DNA of 64,000 bases from contig NZ_JAPWHE010000001.1 in NCBI RefSeq assembly GCF_027214045.1, positions 186,001-250,000 on the forward strand, in the 5' to 3' direction. Each line of letters starts with the position of its first letter. Position 1 is the first letter of the stretch. This document shows, in pieces, positions 62,663 through 64,000 of the stretch. This stretch comes from Castellaniella denitrificans (GTDB lineage: Bacteria > Pseudomonadota > Gammaproteobacteria > Burkholderiales > Burkholderiaceae_B). The position numbers and the translations under genes were made by a program. Under the pieces are notes generated by a model. It did not search any database. It was given only the letters and a program-made list of their open reading frames with translations, and was not told the DNA's origin.

Positions 62663-64000
62663 TCAGGCCTCCGCGTGCTTGGCGGCCTCCACGGCGGCGT
62701 CGGTGTCGTGCGGGGCGCCGTTGAAGAACAGGTTCAGCAGCACGGCCGACAGCGAGGTCAGCAGAATGCCCGACTCGATCAGCGGGTGGATGGCGTGCGG
62801 CATCCACTGGCGGAAGTTCGGCGCGACCACGGGGATCATGCCCATGCCGATGGAGATGGCCACGATCATGGCGTTGTTGCGGTTCTTGACGAAGTCCACG
62901 CCGCCCAGGATGCGGATGCCGGTGGCGGTGACCATGCCGAACATCACAATGCCCGCGCCGCCCAGCACCACGGTGGGCAGGGATTCGACCAGCGCCGCCA
63001 GTTTCGGCAGCAGGCCCAGGACCAGCAGGATGACGCCGCTGGCCACGCAGACGTAGCGGCTGCGCACCCCGGTGACGGCGACCAGGCCGACATTCTGGGA
63101 GAAACTGGAATACGGGAAGGTATTGAAGATGCCGCCGATCAGCGTGCCCAGGCCGTCGGTGCGCAGGCCGCGCGCCAGGTCCTTCTGGCCGATCTTCTTG
63201 CCGGTCATGTCGCCCAGGGCCAGGAACATGCCGGTGGATTCGATCAGGATCACGATCATGACCAACACCATGGTCAGGATCATCCAGAAGTCGAACTTCG
63301 GCATGCCGAAATGGAAAGGCAGGACGACGTCGACCCATTGGGCCTTGCCGACTTTCTCGAAGGTCATGATGCCCATGGCGGCCGTGATGACGGCGCCGAT
63401 GACGATGCCCAGCAGCACGGCGATGTTGGCCAGGAAGCCCTTGCAGAACTTGGCGATGACCAGGATCGACACCAGCACGATGGCGGCGACGCCCACGCCG
63501 GTGAGGTTGGCGTACCGGGGGTTGGGCACGGTGGGCATGATGGACAGGCCCTGGGGCACGGCGGGCAGCGGCGAACCCGGCGCGCCCGAGGCGGCCCGGA
63601 TGCTGTTGAGCCATTCCACGTAGTTGGGATCGACCAGGGACGGCGCGGTGGGCCCGAAGGGGTTGCCGAAGATCCAGTTGATGCCCACGCGCATCAGGGT
63701 GATGCCGATGATGGCGATGATGGTGCCGGTCACGACCGGGGGGAAGAAACGCAGCAGCCGGCTGATCCAGGGCGCGATGAGGATGGTGACGATCCCCGCC
63801 GCGATGATGGTGCCGAACAGCAATTGCGCGCCTTCGTGTCCCGGAGTGGACTGGGCGATGTGGATCATGGGGCCGACCGGGGCGAAGCTGACGCCCATGA
63901 TGACGGGCAGCTTGATCCCGAACCACTGGGTGGCGCCCAGGGACTGGATGATGGTGGCGATACCGCAGGCGAACAGGTCGGCGGCGATCAGCAGGGACAC
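62663..64000 (-). CDS. NCS2-family nucleobase:cation symporter (5' end beyond window)
   Basis: At least 445 residues, truncated by the right window edge. Membrane protein with 12-14 helices; FSQNVGLVAVTGVRSRYVCV is the NCS2 signature (QN-G-T-R/K), and the substrate-binding ESTGMFLALGD is intact. It imports xanthine, uric acid or uracil with protons or sodium; xanthine/uric acid is more likely than uracil from the overall look (no UraA-specific feature seen). The ATG close to the edge is not the real start, as about 30 residues and a first helix are expected upstream. Confidence 0.9.
   Translation of the reverse strand: MSLLIAADLFACGIATIIQSLGATQWFGIKLPVIMGVSFAPVGPMIHIAQSTPGHEGAQLLFGTIIAAGIVTILIAPWISRLLRFFPPVVTGTIIAIIGITLMRVGINWIFGNPFGPTAPSLVDPNYVEWLNSIRAASGAPGSPLPAVPQGLSIMPTVPNPRYANLTGVGVAAIVLVSILVIAKFCKGFLANIAVLLGIVIGAVITAAMGIMTFEKVGKAQWVDVVLPFHFGMPKFDFWMILTMVLVMIVILIESTGMFLALGDMTGKKIGQKDLARGLRTDGLGTLIGGIFNTFPYSSFSQNVGLVAVTGVRSRYVCVASGVILLVLGLLPKLAALVESLPTVVLGGAGIVMFGMVTATGIRILGGVDFVKNRNNAMIVAISIGMGMIPVVAPNFRQWMPHAIHPLIESGILLTSLSAVLLNLFFNGAPHDTDAAVEAAKHAEA

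Overview
The window looks like the chromosome of a high-GC betaproteobacterium of the Alcaligenaceae (a Bordetella/Achromobacter relative). This is inferred from overall gene content and from an O-antigen locus whose genes resemble the wlb/wbp type; no 16S rRNA or other marker is present. No tRNA, rRNA, CRISPR array or intact insertion sequence was seen.

Left part (1-20590). A partial hemE faces leftward, followed by an alanine/sodium symporter, a Fis-type regulator with a degenerate receiver domain, and the decayed remains of a small gene. Next is a rightward nitrite operon: nirC, nirB, nirD, a SUMT gene and a CysG-type dehydrogenase/ferrochelatase carrying a broken second SUMT domain. It is preceded by a near-perfect sigma-54 promoter. 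A leftward block from 18940 to 9660 holds three short-chain dehydrogenases, a complete LivKHMGF-type ABC importer, a KSTD-like flavoprotein dehydrogenase and a glutathione-S-transferase-like protein. It is divided from a divergent GntR regulator by a region with three TGTATACA-like operators. This reads as an uptake and catabolic operon for an unidentified, perhaps cyclic, substrate. A cupin (DUF985) gene and a Pmp3/YqaE gene close this part.

Main region (21738-58159). About 36 kb of leftward, mostly overlapping or closely spaced genes form an O-antigen/polysaccharide locus. From the promoter end it contains: (1) a set for UDP-2,3-diacetamido-mannuronic acid (acetyltransferase, aminotransferase, dehydrogenase, 2-epimerase) with a WbpG/HisH/HisF amidination module; (2) an AT-richer cassette for pseudaminic acid (pseB, pseC, a NeuB-like/cytidylyltransferase fusion, a Pse-associated methylase, a second amidotransferase/HisH/HisF module, pseG, pseH, pseI) with its own flippase and glycosyltransferases; (3) two AsnB-type amidotransferases, further glycosyltransferases, an acyltransferase and an unusual fusion of a lysylphosphatidylglycerol-synthase-type membrane domain to an O-antigen ligase/polymerase; (4) a PglF-PglE-PglD-PglC-PglA-like set at the distal end, which would make and load the first sugar, probably a bacillosamine-type residue. 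The leader of this operon has an exact ops element (GGCGGTAGCGT), and an RfaH/NusG-family gene lies 4 kb away. The pair probably keeps transcription going through the 36 kb.

Right end (58298-64000). An autotransporter-like protein, a stand-alone O-antigen ligase, the RfaH-like factor and a partial NCS2 nucleobase permease. The most striking observation is a 10-G homopolymer exactly at the domain junction of the membrane-domain/ligase fusion, together with an 18-bp in-frame tandem repeat further along the same gene. Together they suggest a phase- and length-variable LPS assembly protein.
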